From the NCBI RefSeq assembly GCF_035917675.1, contig NZ_CP109104.1, positions 8,370,001 to 8,434,000 on the forward strand: a stretch of 64,000 nucleotides of DNA. The letters are read 5' to 3'. Made by a program: the position numbers and the translations under genes. The notes beneath the pieces are model-generated. The model was not told where the DNA came from, made no database searches, and was given only the letters and a program-made list of their open reading frames with translations. Source of the DNA: Streptomyces sp. NBC_01775 (GTDB lineage: Bacteria > Actinomycetota > Actinomycetes > Streptomycetales > Streptomycetaceae). Shown here piece after piece: positions 28,964 to 37,996 of the stretch; within the stretch, counting starts at the first letter, position 1, and each line of letters starts with the position of its first letter.

Positions 28964-30163
28964 GTGGCCCCCCACCCAGAAGCGCCGAACGCGCCGAACG
29001 CGCCGCAGGCCGAGCGCGAGGCCATGCGCCGCGCCCTGGACCTCGCCGCGCGGGGGCTCGGATCCACCAGTCCCAACCCTGTCGTCGGCTGCGTGATCCT
29101 CGACAGCGCCGGGCGCACCGTGGGGGAGGGCTGGCACCAGCGCGCCGGCGGCCCGCACGCCGAGGTGCACGCGCTCGCCGAGGCGGGCGACGACGCCCGC
29201 GGCGGCACCGCCGTCGTCACCCTCGAACCCTGCGACCACACGGGCCGTACCGGGCCCTGCACCCAGGCGCTCATCGCGGCCGGGATCGCCCGCGTCGTCC
29301 ACGCCGTCGCCGACCCCGACCCGGGTGCCGCCGGCGGGGCCCGCACCCTGGCAGCCGCCGGGATCGAGGTCGAGGGCGGGCTGCTGGGCGACGAGGCGGC
29401 GACGGGCAACGCGGCCTGGCTGACCGCCGTCCGCCTCCACCGCCCCCATGTGACCTGGAAGTACGCCGCCACCCTCGACGGGCGCACCGCGGCGGCCGAC
29501 GGCTCCAGCCGCTGGATCACCTCCGAGGAAGCCCGCGCCGATGTGCACCGGCTGCGCGCCGAGTCGGACGCCGTGCTCATCGGCTCGGGGACGGCCCGCG
29601 CCGACGACCCGCACCTGGCCGTGCGCGGCGTGCCCGGCGCCGTCCAGCCGCTGCGCGTCGTACTCGACACCGAGGCCGCCGCCGTCGAACCCGGCGCACG
29701 CGTCCTGGACGGCGCCGCGCCCACCTTGATCGCCGTCGCCGAGGACGCGGACACTGCCGCTCTCGACACCGCTCTGGACGGGGCCGCCGACCTCCTGCGG
29801 CTGCCCCGCGCGACCGACGGCGCCTCCGGGGCCTCCGGCTCCTCCGGCAGCGGAATCGAGCTGTCCGCGCTGCTCTCCGCGCTGTACGAGCGCCAGGTGC
29901 GCTCCGTGCTGCTGGAGGGCGGCGCCACCTTGGCCGGGGCCTTCGTCCGCGCCGGGCTCGTCGACCGGGTCGTCGGCTACCTCGCCCCTGTCCTGCTGGG
30001 AGCCGGGCCGCCCGTCTTGGCGGAGGCCGGAATCAGCACGATCGCGCAGGCGTTGCGGCTGTCGGTGAGCGACACCGTGCGCCTCGGCCCTGACCTGCGT
30101 ATTACCGCCGTCGGGCACACGGCGCCCACGCCCACCGCAGCAACCGCCACCGAGGAGTCCTGA
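28964..30163 (+). CDS. ribD: Bifunctional riboflavin deaminase/reductase RibD
   Basis: A 399-residue enzyme for steps two and three of riboflavin synthesis: deamination and then NADPH-dependent side-chain reduction of the pyrimidine intermediate. The deaminase half (residues 15-150) has the zinc site in HAEVHALAEAGDDARGGTAV and EPCDHTGRTGPC. The reductase half begins near residue 160 (VTWKYAATLDGRTAAADGSS, then RWITSEEAR). A Gly/Ser linker is inserted near residue 290. The GTG at 28964 follows AGGAGGA by five bases. It is the first gene of the FMN-riboswitch-controlled operon. Confidence 0.96.
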   Translation: MAPHPEAPNAPNAPQAEREAMRRALDLAARGLGSTSPNPVVGCVILDSAGRTVGEGWHQRAGGPHAEVHALAEAGDDARGGTAVVTLEPCDHTGRTGPCTQALIAAGIARVVHAVADPDPGAAGGARTLAAAGIEVEGGLLGDEAATGNAAWLTAVRLHRPHVTWKYAATLDGRTAAADGSSRWITSEEARADVHRLRAESDAVLIGSGTARADDPHLAVRGVPGAVQPLRVVLDTEAAAVEPGARVLDGAAPTLIAVAEDADTAALDTALDGAADLLRLPRATDGASGASGSSGSGIELSALLSALYERQVRSVLLEGGATLAGAFVRAGLVDRVVGYLAPVLLGAGPPVLAEAGISTIAQALRLSVSDTVRLGPDLRITAVGHTAPTPTAATATEES

Positions 30164-30796
30164 GTGTTCACCGGAATCGTTGAAGAACTGGGCGAGGTTG
30201 TCGCCGTCGAGGATCTGGGCGGGTCGGCGCGGCTGCGGCTGCACGGCCCCCGCGTCACCGCCGATGTGCGCCACGGCGACTCCATCGCCGTCAACGGCGT
30301 GTGCCTGACCGTGGTCGAGGCCGGGCAGGGGGAGTTCACGGCCGACGTCATCGCCGAGACCCTGCACCGCTCCAGCCTCGGCGCGCTTGTCAAGGGCTCG
30401 CCGGTCAACCTGGAGCGGCCCATGGCCCTCGGCGGCCGGCTCGACGGCCACCTCGTCCAGGGCCATGTCGACGGCACCGGCGTCATCGCCGCGCGCGACG
30501 ACGCCGACAGCGGCACCACGATCACCATCACCCTCCCCGGCGGGCTGGCCAGGTATCTGGTCGAGAAGGGCTCCATCACGGTCGACGGCATCAGCCTCAC
30601 CGTCGTCGAGGCCGCCGACGACCACTTCTCCGTCTCCCTCATCCCCACCACCCTGGCGCTCACCACCCTCGGCACGAAGCAGCCCGGCGACCCGGTCAAC
30701 CTGGAGGTCGACGTCCTCGCCAAGTACGTCGAGCGGCTGTTGGGCCACACGGCGGGCAAGGAAGAGGCCGCGCACGAGGAAGAAGCAGCCCGGTGA
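30164..30796 (+). CDS. ribE: Riboflavin synthase alpha chain
   Basis: A 210-residue protein with two lumazine-binding beta-barrel repeats. The first begins MFTGIVEELGEVVAVEDLGG and the second MALGGRLDGHLVQGHVDGTG, with the internally repeated SI.V(N/D)G(V/I).LTVVEA segment. It dismutates two 6,7-dimethyl-8-ribityllumazine molecules to riboflavin. The start abuts the ribD stop and the end overlaps ribM by GTGA, so translation is coupled. A Glu/Ala-rich C-terminal tail is unremarkable. Confidence 0.97.
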   Translation: MFTGIVEELGEVVAVEDLGGSARLRLHGPRVTADVRHGDSIAVNGVCLTVVEAGQGEFTADVIAETLHRSSLGALVKGSPVNLERPMALGGRLDGHLVQGHVDGTGVIAARDDADSGTTITITLPGGLARYLVEKGSITVDGISLTVVEAADDHFSVSLIPTTLALTTLGTKQPGDPVNLEVDVLAKYVERLLGHTAGKEEAAHEEEAAR

Positions 30797-31470
30797 ACGT
30801 CTTCGCATGGCTGAACGGCGAGGCGTTCACCGCCTTCGGCCAGCACGTCATCTGGTCCGACATGCTGGGCAACGTCATCGGCCTGGCCGCGCTGGCCCTG
30901 GGCTGGCGCCGCTCCATCCTCACCTGGCCCACGCAACTGTTCTCCGGGCTGATCCTCGTCGGCGCCTTCGCCTCCGCACAGCTGGCGGGCGGCGTCGGCA
31001 AGCAGGTCCTGGTGATCGTCGTCGCACTGTGGGGCTGGCGGCAGTGGCGCCGTGGCCACCAGCAGGCGCAGGACGGCTCCATAGCCGTGCGGTTCGCCAC
31101 CTGGCGCGAGCGCGGACTGCTCGCGCTGGGCACCGCGCTGGGCACCGTCGCCGTCGGCTGGCTCTTCAGCCTCGTTCCCACGCTGTCCTGGAACCCCTGG
31201 CCGGACGCCTACATCTTCGTCGGCACCCTCGCGGCGATGCTCGCGCAGGCACGCGGCCTGGTGGAGTTCTGGTTCGCCTGGCTGCTGGTCGACGTGGTCG
31301 GCGTACCGCTGGCCTTCAGCAGCGGGCTGCCCTTCTCCGGCTTCGTCTACGTCGTCTACCTCGGGCTCGTCCTGTGGGGCATGCGCGCCTGGTGGCAGCG
31401 CTCCCGCGTGGACGAGGCCCTGGCCCGGGCCGCACGGCCCGGGCCCGCACTGAACGGGGCCGCGCTGTGA
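30793..31470 (+). CDS. ribM: PnuC-family riboflavin transporter (RibM-type)
   Basis: A 225-residue membrane protein with about seven helices and the PnuC-family middle and end: [32 protein letters not shown] and [20 protein letters not shown]. PnuC proteins carry nicotinamide riboside, but members inside actinobacterial rib operons (RibM) carry riboflavin. The latter is assigned from its place between ribE and ribBA under an FMN riboswitch. It starts in a GTGA overlap with ribE. Confidence 0.88.
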   Translation: MNVFAWLNGEAFTAFGQHVIWSDMLGNVIGLAALALGWRRSILTWPTQLFSGLILVGAFASAQLAGGVGKQVLVIVVALWGWRQWRRGHQQAQDGSIAVRFATWRERGLLALGTALGTVAVGWLFSLVPTLSWNPWPDAYIFVGTLAAMLAQARGLVEFWFAWLLVDVVGVPLAFSSGLPFSGFVYVVYLGLVLWGMRAWWQRSRVDEALARAARPGPALNGAAL

Positions 31471-31501
31471 GCGGGGCCGAACGGAAGGATGGAGCACGCT
31501 C

Positions 31502-32860
31502 ATGACGGCACTTCCGAACTGGTACGAAGCACCCCCGACGCCGGCCGTGCCGGGCCAGGACGCCGGTGCCCGTCAGGACGGGGACGACGGGTTCGACCTC
31601 GCGCTCGACCCGGTCGCCGAGGCCGTCCGCGACATCGCCGCCGGTCGTCCCGTGGTGGTCGTCGACGACGAGAGCCGGGAGAACGAGGGCGACCTCGTGA
31701 TGGCCGCCGAGCTGATCACCCCCGAGACAGTCGCCTTCATGATGAGCGAGTGCCGGGGCCTGATCTGCACGCCGATGGAGGAAACCGACCTCGACCGGCT
31801 CGCGCTGCCGCAGATGGTCGCCCAGAACACGGAGTCCATGGGCACCGCCTTCACCGTCTCCGTCGACGCGACGGGGGCGCACGGCGTCACCACCGGCATC
31901 TCGGCGGGCGACCGCGCCGCCACCATCCGGCTGCTCGCCGACCCCGACACCACCCCCGAGGACTTCGTCCGCCCCGGCCACGCCTTCCCGCTGCGCGCCA
32001 AGCCGGGCGGCGTCCTCGTCCGCGCCGGCCACACCGAGGCGGGCGTCGACCTGGCGCGGCTCGCCGGGCTGCGCCCCGCCGCCGCCATCGTGGAGATCGC
32101 GGGCGAGGACGGCGCCATGCTGCGGCTGCCCGAGCTGGTGCCGTTCGCCCGTAAGCACGGGCTGCGGATCATCTCCATCGAGGACCTGATCGCCTTCCGC
32201 CGCTCCGCCGAGCCGACCGTGCGCCGCGAGGCGGAGACCCGGCTGCCCACCCGGCACGGTGACTTCCGCGCGTACGGATACCGCTCCACGGTCGACGGGG
32301 TCGAACACATCGCCCTGGTCACCGGGAACGTCGGCGGCCCGGAGGACCCGGACGCGGGCGAGGACGTCCTCGTACGGGTGCACTCCGAGTGCCTCACCGG
32401 CGACATATTCGGCTCCCTGCGCTGCGACTGCGGCCCCCAGCTGGAGGGCTCCTTGGAGCGGGTCCAGCACGAGGGCCGCGGCATCGTGCTGTACCTGCGC
32501 GGGCACGAGGGCCGCGGCATCGGACTGCTGTCCAAGCTGCGGGCCTACGAACTCCAGGAGCGGGGCCGCGACACCCTCGACGCCAACCTTGAACTCGGCC
32601 TCCCGGCCGACGCGCGCGACTACGCGGCAGCCGCCCAGATCCTCGCCGACCTGGGCGTACGCTCCCTCCGGCTGATGACCAACAACCCCGACAAGACCGC
32701 GGCCATCGTCCGCAGCGGGCTGCGCGTCACCGGACGCGAGCCCATGCCCGTACAGGCGGGCGAGCACAACCTGCGCTACCTGCGTACCAAGCGGGACCGC
32801 ATGGGGCACGACCTGCCCTGGCTGGACGCCGACCGCGCGTCCCCCTGCGGCACCCAGTGA
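31502..32860 (+). CDS. ribBA: Bifunctional DHBP synthase / GTP cyclohydrolase II
   Basis: A 452-residue fusion supplying both riboflavin precursors. The N-terminal DHBP synthase domain has the acidic loop [20 protein letters not shown] and the H-x-E site [15 protein letters not shown]. The C-terminal GTP cyclohydrolase II domain has the zinc site [20 protein letters not shown] and [20 protein letters not shown] yields the pyrimidine, and ribulose 5-phosphate yields the four-carbon unit. The latter links the operon to the pentose phosphate pool served by rpe. Confidence 0.97.
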   Translation: MTALPNWYEAPPTPAVPGQDAGARQDGDDGFDLALDPVAEAVRDIAAGRPVVVVDDESRENEGDLVMAAELITPETVAFMMSECRGLICTPMEETDLDRLALPQMVAQNTESMGTAFTVSVDATGAHGVTTGISAGDRAATIRLLADPDTTPEDFVRPGHAFPLRAKPGGVLVRAGHTEAGVDLARLAGLRPAAAIVEIAGEDGAMLRLPELVPFARKHGLRIISIEDLIAFRRSAEPTVRREAETRLPTRHGDFRAYGYRSTVDGVEHIALVTGNVGGPEDPDAGEDVLVRVHSECLTGDIFGSLRCDCGPQLEGSLERVQHEGRGIVLYLRGHEGRGIGLLSKLRAYELQERGRDTLDANLELGLPADARDYAAAAQILADLGVRSLRLMTNNPDKTAAIVRSGLRVTGREPMPVQAGEHNLRYLRTKRDRMGHDLPWLDADRASPCGTQ

Positions 32861-32912
32861 ACCCACGGCACCAAGACACCACCATCGAGACAGTCACAGC
32901 ACGAGGAGCAAC

Positions 32913-33398
32913 GTGAGCGGCAAGGGCGCACCCGAACTGACCGTCAAGAACTGCGGAGACCTGCGCGTGGCCGTGATCGCCGCGCAGTGGCACGAGCAGG
33001 TCATGGACGGCCTCGTCGACGGCTCCCTGCGCGCCCTGCGCGAGCTGGGCATCGACGAGCCGACCCTGCTGCGGGTGCCCGGCAGCTTCGAGCTGCCGGT
33101 CGTCGCCAAGGTCCTCGCCGACCGGGGCTACGACGCGATCGTGGCGCTCGGCGTCGTCATCCGCGGCGGCACCCCGCACTTCGACTACGTGTGCCAGGGC
33201 GTCACCCAGGGCCTCACCGACGTCTGCGTCAACACCGGCGTACCCATCGGCTTCGGTGTACTGACCTGCGACACGGAGGAGCAGGCCCTCGCCAGGGCCG
33301 GTCTCCCCGGCTCGGTGGAGGACAAGGGCCACGAGGCGGTCACCGCGGCGGTGGCCACCGCCGCGACCCTGCGTACCGTGGCGGAACCCTGGCGATAG
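32913..33398 (+). CDS. ribH: 6,7-dimethyl-8-ribityllumazine synthase
   Basis: A 161-residue lumazine synthase that joins the pyrimidine from RibD with dihydroxybutanone phosphate from RibBA. Typical segments are [20 protein letters not shown], the substrate loop [30 protein letters not shown] with the catalytic His region, and [16 protein letters not shown]. It is preceded by a clear ribosome site (GAGGAGC) and is the last rib gene; hisE follows after 34 bases. Confidence 0.97.
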   Translation: MSGKGAPELTVKNCGDLRVAVIAAQWHEQVMDGLVDGSLRALRELGIDEPTLLRVPGSFELPVVAKVLADRGYDAIVALGVVIRGGTPHFDYVCQGVTQGLTDVCVNTGVPIGFGVLTCDTEEQALARAGLPGSVEDKGHEAVTAAVATAATLRTVAEPWR

Positions 33399-33432
33399 CG
33401 ACCCCGCGCCAGCACGTAGGGTTGAGAGCACC

Positions 33433-33705
33433 ATGGCGAACAAGACATTCGAGGAGCTCTTCGCCGAGCTCCAGCACAAGGCCGCCACCGGCGACCCCCA
33501 GACCTCCCGCACCGCCGAACTCGTCTCGCTGGGCGTGCACGCCATCGGCAAGAAGGTCGTCGAGGAGGCCGCCGAGGTGTGGATGGCCGCCGAGCACGAG
33601 GGCGAGGAGCGCACAGCCGAGGAGATCTCCCAGCTCCTCTACCATCTACAGGTGCTCATGACCGCCAGGGGAATCTCCCTGGACGACGTCTACGCCCACC
33701 TCTGA
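33433..33705 (+). CDS. hisE: Phosphoribosyl-ATP pyrophosphohydrolase
   Basis: A 90-residue all-helical MazG-like hydrolase for step two of histidine synthesis. It shows the metal-binding [20 protein letters not shown] and [20 protein letters not shown] blocks. It has the family's normal stand-alone length, separate from HisI. It sits between ribH and hisG and is probably read through from the rib operon. Confidence 0.96.
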   Translation: MANKTFEELFAELQHKAATGDPQTSRTAELVSLGVHAIGKKVVEEAAEVWMAAEHEGEERTAEEISQLLYHLQVLMTARGISLDDVYAHL

Positions 33706-33768
33706 GCCCTCCACGGCCCCACCGCACGGCACGCGGAACGCGGCACGTAAGACACAGAACGCACCACC

Positions 33769-33816
33769 CGACTCGCACCGCTCACGACTCGCACCGCTCA
33801 CGACTCGCACCGCTCA
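33769..33816. repeat. Three exact 16-bp tandem repeats before hisG
   Basis: CGACTCGCACCGCTCA occurs three times head to tail (starts 33769, 33785, 33801) in the 126-base hisE-hisG gap, ending 15 bases before the hisG ATG. The exactness suggests recent slippage or a tightly kept element, and the last copy lies close to the ribosome site. Confidence 0.85.
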
Positions 33817-33831
33817 CGAAAGGGCCACCTC

Positions 33832-34680
33832 ATGCTGCGCATCGCCGTCCCCAACAAGGGTTCCCTCTCCGGCCCTGCGGGGGAGATGCTGCATGAGGCC
33901 GGCTACCAGCAGCGCAAGGCAACCAAGGAACTCGTCCTGGTCGACCCGGAGAACGAGGTCGAGTTCTTCTATCTGCGCCCCCGCGACATCGCCATCTACG
34001 TCAGCTCCGGCAAGCTCGACATCGGCATCACGGGCCGCGACCTGCTGCTCGACTCCGGCGCGCAGGCCGAGGAACTGCTCGCCCTCGGCTTCGCCCGCTC
34101 CACCTTCCGCTACGCCGCCAAGCCCGGCACCATCAGCTCGGTGAAGGACCTGTCGGGGCTGACCGTCGCCACCTCCTACGAGGGCATCGTCGGCCGGCAC
34201 CTGGCCGAGCAGGGCGTCGACGCCTCCGTCGTCCACCTCGACGGTGCCGTGGAGACCGCCATCGAGCTGGGCGTGGCCCAAGTGATCGCGGACGTCGTGG
34301 AGACGGGCACCTCGCTGCGCAACGCCGGACTGGAGATCGCGGGCGACCCCATCCTGGAGTCCGAGGCCGTCGTCATCCGCCGCTCGGGGGCCGACCCCGA
34401 CGTGCCGAAGGTCCAGCAGTTCCTGCGCCGCCTCCAGGGCGTCCTGGTCGCCCGCAGCTACGTGATGATGGACTACGACATCCGCGCCGAACACCTGGAG
34501 CGCGCCGTCGCGCTCACCCCGGGCCTGGAGTCGCCGACCATCTCCCCCCTGCACGACCAGGGCTGGGTCGCCGTCCGTTCGATGGTGCGCACCAAGGAGG
34601 CCCAGCGGATCATGGACGACCTCTACGACCTGGGCGCCCGCGCCATCCTCACCACCGGCATCCACGCCTGCCGCCTGTGA
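33832..34680 (+). CDS. hisG: ATP phosphoribosyltransferase (long form)
   Basis: A 282-residue enzyme for the first, feedback-controlled step of histidine synthesis (ATP plus PRPP). It has the periplasmic-binding-like catalytic domains (LRIAVPNKGSLSGPAGEMLH, DIGITGRDLLLDSG) and the PRPP-loop region near ETGTSLRNAGLEI. The C-terminal ACT-like regulatory domain (SPTISPLHDQGWVAVRSMV, residues 225-282) marks the long form, which does not need HisZ. The stop overlaps the next gene by GTGA. Confidence 0.97.
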   Translation: MLRIAVPNKGSLSGPAGEMLHEAGYQQRKATKELVLVDPENEVEFFYLRPRDIAIYVSSGKLDIGITGRDLLLDSGAQAEELLALGFARSTFRYAAKPGTISSVKDLSGLTVATSYEGIVGRHLAEQGVDASVVHLDGAVETAIELGVAQVIADVVETGTSLRNAGLEIAGDPILESEAVVIRRSGADPDVPKVQQFLRRLQGVLVARSYVMMDYDIRAEHLERAVALTPGLESPTISPLHDQGWVAVRSMVRTKEAQRIMDDLYDLGARAILTTGIHACRL

Positions 34681-35177
34681 CCGGGACGAGTGCCATGACC
34701 AACAGCCCCCAACTCCCCGCCCTGCCCGTCACCTTCCGGCCCACCCGCACCCGCGTGGTGCTGCTGGCCGTGGGGGCCGCGGTGTTCGTCGTCATCACCG
34801 CCGTCTCGTTCCTGCTGGACCTCGGTGGCGGGGAGCGGGCGAGCTTCATCTTCACCGCGGCGCTCTTCCTGGCCGTGCTGATGCTCCTCAGCCGACCCCA
34901 TGTCAGCGCGGACGAGGACGGTGTGACGGTCGTCAACCTCACGACCAAGCGCCGCCTCGAATGGGCGGAAGTCCTCGGCGTCCACCTGCGCTCCGGCGAT
35001 CCGTGGGTCTCCCTCGACCTGGCCGACGGCACCAGCATGGCCGCGATGGGCATCCAGCCGGGCATCGCCAAGCAACACGCCGTCGCCGACGCGCGCGCCC
35101 TGCGTGCCCTGGTCGAGCGGCGCGGCACGGGAGAGGGCACCCCGGACACCCCCGCGGGCGACGGCCCCGGACGCTGA
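34677..35177 (+). CDS. Membrane-anchored PH-domain protein
   Basis: A 166-residue protein with two N-terminal membrane helices (VVLLAVGAAVFVVITAVSFL and FIFTAALFLAVLMLL, residues 25-75). They are followed by a bacterial PH-like beta barrel (VSADEDGVTVVNLTTKRRLE, then WAEVLGVHLRSGDPWVSLDL). It starts in an overlap with hisG and is conserved at this place in actinobacteria. Its function is unknown. The stop codon lies inside the first copy of a 23-bp tandem repeat. ATG 34695 is an alternative start. Confidence 0.8.
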   Translation: MTGTSAMTNSPQLPALPVTFRPTRTRVVLLAVGAAVFVVITAVSFLLDLGGGERASFIFTAALFLAVLMLLSRPHVSADEDGVTVVNLTTKRRLEWAEVLGVHLRSGDPWVSLDLADGTSMAAMGIQPGIAKQHAVADARALRALVERRGTGEGTPDTPAGDGPGR

Positions 35178-35241
35178 CCCCGCCGGGCCCCGCGCGCTGA
35201 CCCCGCCGGGCCCCGCGCGCTGACCCCGCCGGGCCCCGCAC
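35173..35241. repeat. Three 23-bp tandem repeats across the PH-gene stop codon
   Basis: The unit (GCTGACCCCGCCGGGCCCCG plus CGC) runs from 35173, 35196 and 35219; the first two copies are identical and the third differs by one base. Each carries a TGA, and the first provides the stop codon of the PH-domain gene, so slippage would not extend the protein. Confidence 0.85.
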
Positions 35242-35396
35242 GCGCGGCGTCGGGCCCGTGTGGCGCGGAGCGTCTTCGCGGCGCGGGGCCCAGTGTTTAC
35301 TCTGTTCCTCACGGCATGAGCCGCCCCGCACCCTCGCGGGCACCTGCGACCCGAGGAGTGACCACCCTCAGCGATGGACGGATCGTCCTGTAGTAC

Positions 35397-36806
35397 GTGC
35401 GCCGCGTCCCGCTCCCGGAGGGCCGCGGCATGACCCTCCCGCTCGCGTTGCTGGCCGTCGCCTTCTTGCTCATCCTCGCCAACGGCTTCTTCGTGGCGGC
35501 GGAGTTCGGCCTCGTCACCGTGGAGAAGCCCGAGGCCGAACGGGCTGCGGCCCAGGGCGACCGGCACGCCCGCGCCGTCGTTCGCGCCCTGCGCGAGCTG
35601 TCCTTCCAGCTCTCCGGAACCCAGCTCGGCATCACCCTCACCTCCCTGGTCACCGGCATGCTCGCGGAACCGGCGCTCGCCCGGCTCCTGGACGGCCCGC
35701 TGACGGCCGCCGGATTGCCGCCCGGCGGGGTCGGGGGCGTCTCCGTCGTCATCGGCATGCTCATCGCCTCGGCCGCCCAGATGGTCATCGGCGAGCTGGT
35801 CCCCAAGAACTGGGCGGTCTCCCGGCCGCTGGCGGTGGCCCGCTTCGTGGCCCGTCCCCAGCACCTCTTCTCCCGCCTCTTCCGGCCCGTCATCACGCTG
35901 CTGAACGCGGCGGCCAACCGGATCGTCCGCCTCTTCGGCGTCCAGCCGGCCGAGGAGCTGGCCTCGGCCCGCACCCCCGGCGAACTCGTCTCCCTCGCCC
36001 GCCACTCGGCCCGCGCCGGAGCCCTCGAACAGGACACCGCCGACCTTTTCGTGCGCACCCTCGCCCTGGGCGGCCTGACGGCGCAGCACGTGATGACGCC
36101 CCGCGTACGGGTCAGCGCGCTCCAGGCGCTCGCCACGGCCGAGGACGTCCTCAACCTCACCCGCGCCACCGGATTCTCCCGCTTCCCCGTCTACCAGGAC
36201 ACGCTGGACGAGGTGACCGGGATGGTGCACCTCAAGGACGCCCTCGCCGTTCCCGGACACCGCCGGCTGCACACCCCTGCGGCCCGTATCGCCGTCCGGC
36301 CGCTGCTGGTGCCCCAGACCCTCCCCGTCCAGCCCCTGCTGGAGCGGCTGCGCAGCGAGCAGCCCATCGCCGTCGTCGTCGACGAGTACGGCGGCACGGC
36401 AGGGGTGGTCACCCTGGAGGACATCGTCGAGGAGATCGTCGGCGAGGTCAGGGACGAGCACGACGGGCAGCTCTACGACGAACTGCCCGCGCTGGCCCCC
36501 GCGCCGCCCGACCCCGAGGGCCGCCCCGCGTGGGAGGCCGACGGAGGCTGCCGGGTGGGCGCCTTGCGCACCCTCGGCCTCCAGGTGCCCGAGGGCCCCT
36601 ACGAGACCGTGGCAGGACTGGTGGCCGATCTGCTCGGGCGCATCCCCGTTCCCGGCGACACCGCGTGTCTGCGGGCCCCCGACGCCACCGCCGAAGGGGC
36701 CACGCGGGAGTGGCAGTTGCGGGTGCGGCACGTCGCCCACCACCGCGCCGAGCGCGTCCGCATCGTCGCCGGGACACGGACACAGGCGGAGGCCGCGGCA
36801 CGATGA
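35397..36806 (+). CDS. CNNM/CorC-family membrane protein (hemolysin-like), first copy
   Basis: A 469-residue protein with the DUF21 membrane domain (residues 12-190; ILANGFFVAAEFGLVTVEKP near the start and LVPKNWAVSRP later). A CBS-domain pair follows (about 215-340; THVMTPR-like AQHVMTPRVRVSALQALATA and VVVDEYGGTAGVVTLEDIVE). The CorC_HlyC ligand domain is C-terminal (EADGGCRVGALRTLGLQVPE). The family is linked to magnesium or cobalt efflux and membrane stability. The gene overlaps its paralogue by ATGA. Confidence 0.92.
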   Translation: MRRVPLPEGRGMTLPLALLAVAFLLILANGFFVAAEFGLVTVEKPEAERAAAQGDRHARAVVRALRELSFQLSGTQLGITLTSLVTGMLAEPALARLLDGPLTAAGLPPGGVGGVSVVIGMLIASAAQMVIGELVPKNWAVSRPLAVARFVARPQHLFSRLFRPVITLLNAAANRIVRLFGVQPAEELASARTPGELVSLARHSARAGALEQDTADLFVRTLALGGLTAQHVMTPRVRVSALQALATAEDVLNLTRATGFSRFPVYQDTLDEVTGMVHLKDALAVPGHRRLHTPAARIAVRPLLVPQTLPVQPLLERLRSEQPIAVVVDEYGGTAGVVTLEDIVEEIVGEVRDEHDGQLYDELPALAPAPPDPEGRPAWEADGGCRVGALRTLGLQVPEGPYETVAGLVADLLGRIPVPGDTACLRAPDATAEGATREWQLRVRHVAHHRAERVRIVAGTRTQAEAAAR

Positions 36807-37996
36807 GTCTCCTCCAGCTCCTGTTCGCCGGGCTGCTGGTGCTCGGCAACGGCTTCTTCGTGGGCGCCGAGTTCGCCCTTGTCTCCGTACGCCGCAGCCA
36901 GATCGAACCGCTGGCAGCCGAGGGATCGGGACGCGCCCGCCGCGCCGCCCGTCAGGTCCTGCGCGGCCTGGAATCGCTGCCGCAGATGATGGCGGCGGCC
37001 CAGTTCGGCATCACCGTCTGCTCCCTGACGCTGGGCGCCGTGGCCGAGCCGACGCTCGCCCATCTGCTGGAGCCGTGCTTCCTCGCCGTTCACCTGCCCG
37101 AGGCGCTCATCCACCCGCTCGGCTATGTGATCGCGCTGGCTGTCGTCGTCTTCTTCCACCTCGTCGTCGGCGAGATGGTGCCCAAGAACCTCGCCATGGC
37201 AGCGCCCGAGCGCACCGCGCTGTGGCTCTCCCCGGCGCTGGTCGCCTTCGCCCGGCTGACCCGTCCGGTCACCATGGCGCTGGGCTCCTGCGCCAACCTG
37301 ATCCTGCGCGTCTTCCACGTCGAGCCCAAGGACGAGGTCGAGGCCGTCTTCACCAGCGAACAGCTCAACCGGCTGGTCGACGACTCCCACCAGGCCGGAC
37401 TGCTGGGCCACGCCGAGCAGGAGCGCCTCGCCGACGCCCTGGAGCTGGGCTCCCGCCCGCTGACCGATGTCCTGCTGGGCCGCAAGGACCTGGTGACGGT
37501 CGACGCGGCCGTCACCCCCCACCAGGTCGAGGAGCTGACGGTGCGCACCGGATACTCGCGGTTTCCGGTACGCGCGGCCGACGGCCGCTTCATGGGCTAT
37601 CTCCACGTCAAGGACGTGCTCGACCTGGAGGACGGCGACCGGGCCGTGCCCCAGCACCTGTGGCGGCCCATGGCGACGCTGCACGGCGGGCTGCCGCTGA
37701 ACGACGCGCTCGGCGCCATGCGGGCCAGCGCCTCCCACCTGGCGGCCGTGGCGGACTCCGCCGGCCGGGTGCTGGGGCTGGCGGCGCTGGAGGACGTGCT
37801 GGAGATGCTCGTCGGAGAGGTGCACGACCCCGCGCACACCACCCACGCGCTGCCCGCGGCACGGAGCCTCGGCGCGGAAGGCCGCCGGGGCCCCTCACCC
37901 GCTCCACTCGCTCCCGTCCTCAGCCCGGAGGCGGCTGACCCGGACGGGGACCGTCAGGACCGCGCCCGGACAGCACCTCGCCGTACGCCTGCATGA
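36803..37996 (+). CDS. CNNM/CorC-family membrane protein, second copy without CorC_HlyC domain
   Basis: A 397-residue paralogue of the preceding gene with the DUF21 membrane domain (GNGFFVGAEFALVSVRRSQI, MVPKNLAMAAPERTALWLSP) and CBS repeats (about residues 210-335). The final CBS repeat reads ...GLAALEDVLEMLVGEV without the DEYGG motif. The CorC_HlyC domain is missing, replaced by a Pro/Ala-rich tail. The pair probably forms a heteromeric complex. Its 3' end overlaps the convergent AAA ATPase gene by 77 bases, so both C-termini are coded on opposite strands of the same DNA. Confidence 0.9.
   Translation: MSLLQLLFAGLLVLGNGFFVGAEFALVSVRRSQIEPLAAEGSGRARRAARQVLRGLESLPQMMAAAQFGITVCSLTLGAVAEPTLAHLLEPCFLAVHLPEALIHPLGYVIALAVVVFFHLVVGEMVPKNLAMAAPERTALWLSPALVAFARLTRPVTMALGSCANLILRVFHVEPKDEVEAVFTSEQLNRLVDDSHQAGLLGHAEQERLADALELGSRPLTDVLLGRKDLVTVDAAVTPHQVEELTVRTGYSRFPVRAADGRFMGYLHVKDVLDLEDGDRAVPQHLWRPMATLHGGLPLNDALGAMRASASHLAAVADSAGRVLGLAALEDVLEMLVGEVHDPAHTTHALPAARSLGAEGRRGPSPAPLAPVLSPEAADPDGDRQDRARTAPRRTPA

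Noticed and set aside
33769..33816. Possible CRISPR array
   Set aside because: The 16-bp units are directly adjacent with no unique spacers, and no cas gene is present.
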